Shown here one piece after another: positions 63,695-64,000 of a stretch of 64,000 nt of DNA; the stretch's first letter is position 1, and each line of letters begins with the position of its first letter. The notes beneath the pieces were generated by a model, which saw only the letters and a program-made list of their open reading frames with translations, was not told where the DNA came from and made no database searches. A program made the translations under genes and the position numbers. The DNA comes from Axinella damicornis (lineage: Eukaryota > Porifera > Demospongiae > Axinellida > Axinellidae): NCBI GenBank assembly GCA_963931865.1, contig OZ007510.1, positions 11,670,013-11,734,012 of the forward strand, given 5' to 3'.

Positions 63695-64000
63695 GTATCC
63701 TCCTTGTGTGTGGCAACATGAAATTGAAGCCATTATTAGTTGTTGAATACATTAGGAATAAGTACCTCTGTGAGCCTCGTGCTCTGCCATGTAGGATTCA
63801 GAAAGTCATGCAATGAAAATTACACTCACACTACGTGTAGTACTTTGATAGGGATGAGAGTGAGCCATGGAAACACTCCATGATCCAGCTGGGATCAAAC
63901 TCAAGACCTTCTGAATAGTATAGTCACCACTAAGTCACTGTGAAGACAAGCTACATAAGAAGCTTTCCCTTGAGGCCTCATTTGTATCCCAACCCTCCCT
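63695..64000. other. BTAF1 copy F2 intron to window end
   Basis: Homologous to 53931-54270 of copy E2, the intron before the MGLGKT exon. That exon would be expected just beyond the window. Confidence 0.6.

Overview
The window is nuclear DNA of an animal, most likely a sponge (probably a demosponge; this is an inference). The reasons are short introns (about 60-400 bp), several TRIM-NHL genes of the RING / two B-box / coiled-coil / filamin / six-NHL type, a very high density of small palindromic transposons and (CA)n microsatellites, and a 200-N scaffold gap at 60769-60968. No prokaryotic features, rRNA, tRNA or CRISPR array were seen.

Two gene families explain almost all coding sequence. 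On the minus strand there are six TRIM-NHL copies: T1 (2087-4327), T2 (14822-17056), T3 (24959-27202), T4 (33480-34617, a wreck), T5 (34860-37100) and T6 (55831-58061, one frameshift). T1, T2, T3 and T5 are intact, about 744-747 aa. On the plus strand there are many exons of BTAF1/Mot1, the Swi2/Snf2 ATPase that removes TBP from DNA. They lie in at least six partial, rearranged copies, and most are damaged by frameshifts, stops or missing exons.

The two families are physically linked. Every TRIM-NHL block lies immediately upstream of the BTAF1 exon reading ITKAVKQL, and where the other side is preserved (33188 and 54945) it is flanked by the BTAF1 exon carrying the DEGH box. So the ancestral unit was a BTAF1 gene with an antisense TRIM-NHL gene nested in one intron. 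That unit was duplicated repeatedly, then scrambled by unequal exchange and deletion. The TRIM genes mostly kept their reading frames while the host exons decayed.

Layout: 1-2086 repeats and T1 3' flank; 2087-4844 T1 with 5' UTR exon and CArG box; 5609-9499 BTAF1 copy A (helicase half to the stop codon); 10033-14740 copy B (middle exons plus one exon out of order); 14822-17549 T2; 18909-24733 copy C; 24959-27708 T3; 28587-33188 copy D; 33480-37653 T4 and T5; 38759-50767 copy E, split by a complete 6.3-kb Ty3/gypsy retrotransposon (43200-49523, minus strand, two 229-bp LTRs differing at one base); 51200-54945 copy E2; 55831-59031 T6; 59813-60700 copy F1; N gap; 61088-63694 copy F2.

Three patterns stand out. 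First, differences between TRIM paralogues cluster in the same loop positions of each NHL blade. Second, a palindromic transposon family with TAGCCTCGTTCCCAGGC ends has 9-bp target-site duplications. Third, the antisense TRIM-in-BTAF1 nesting is repeated throughout the locus.
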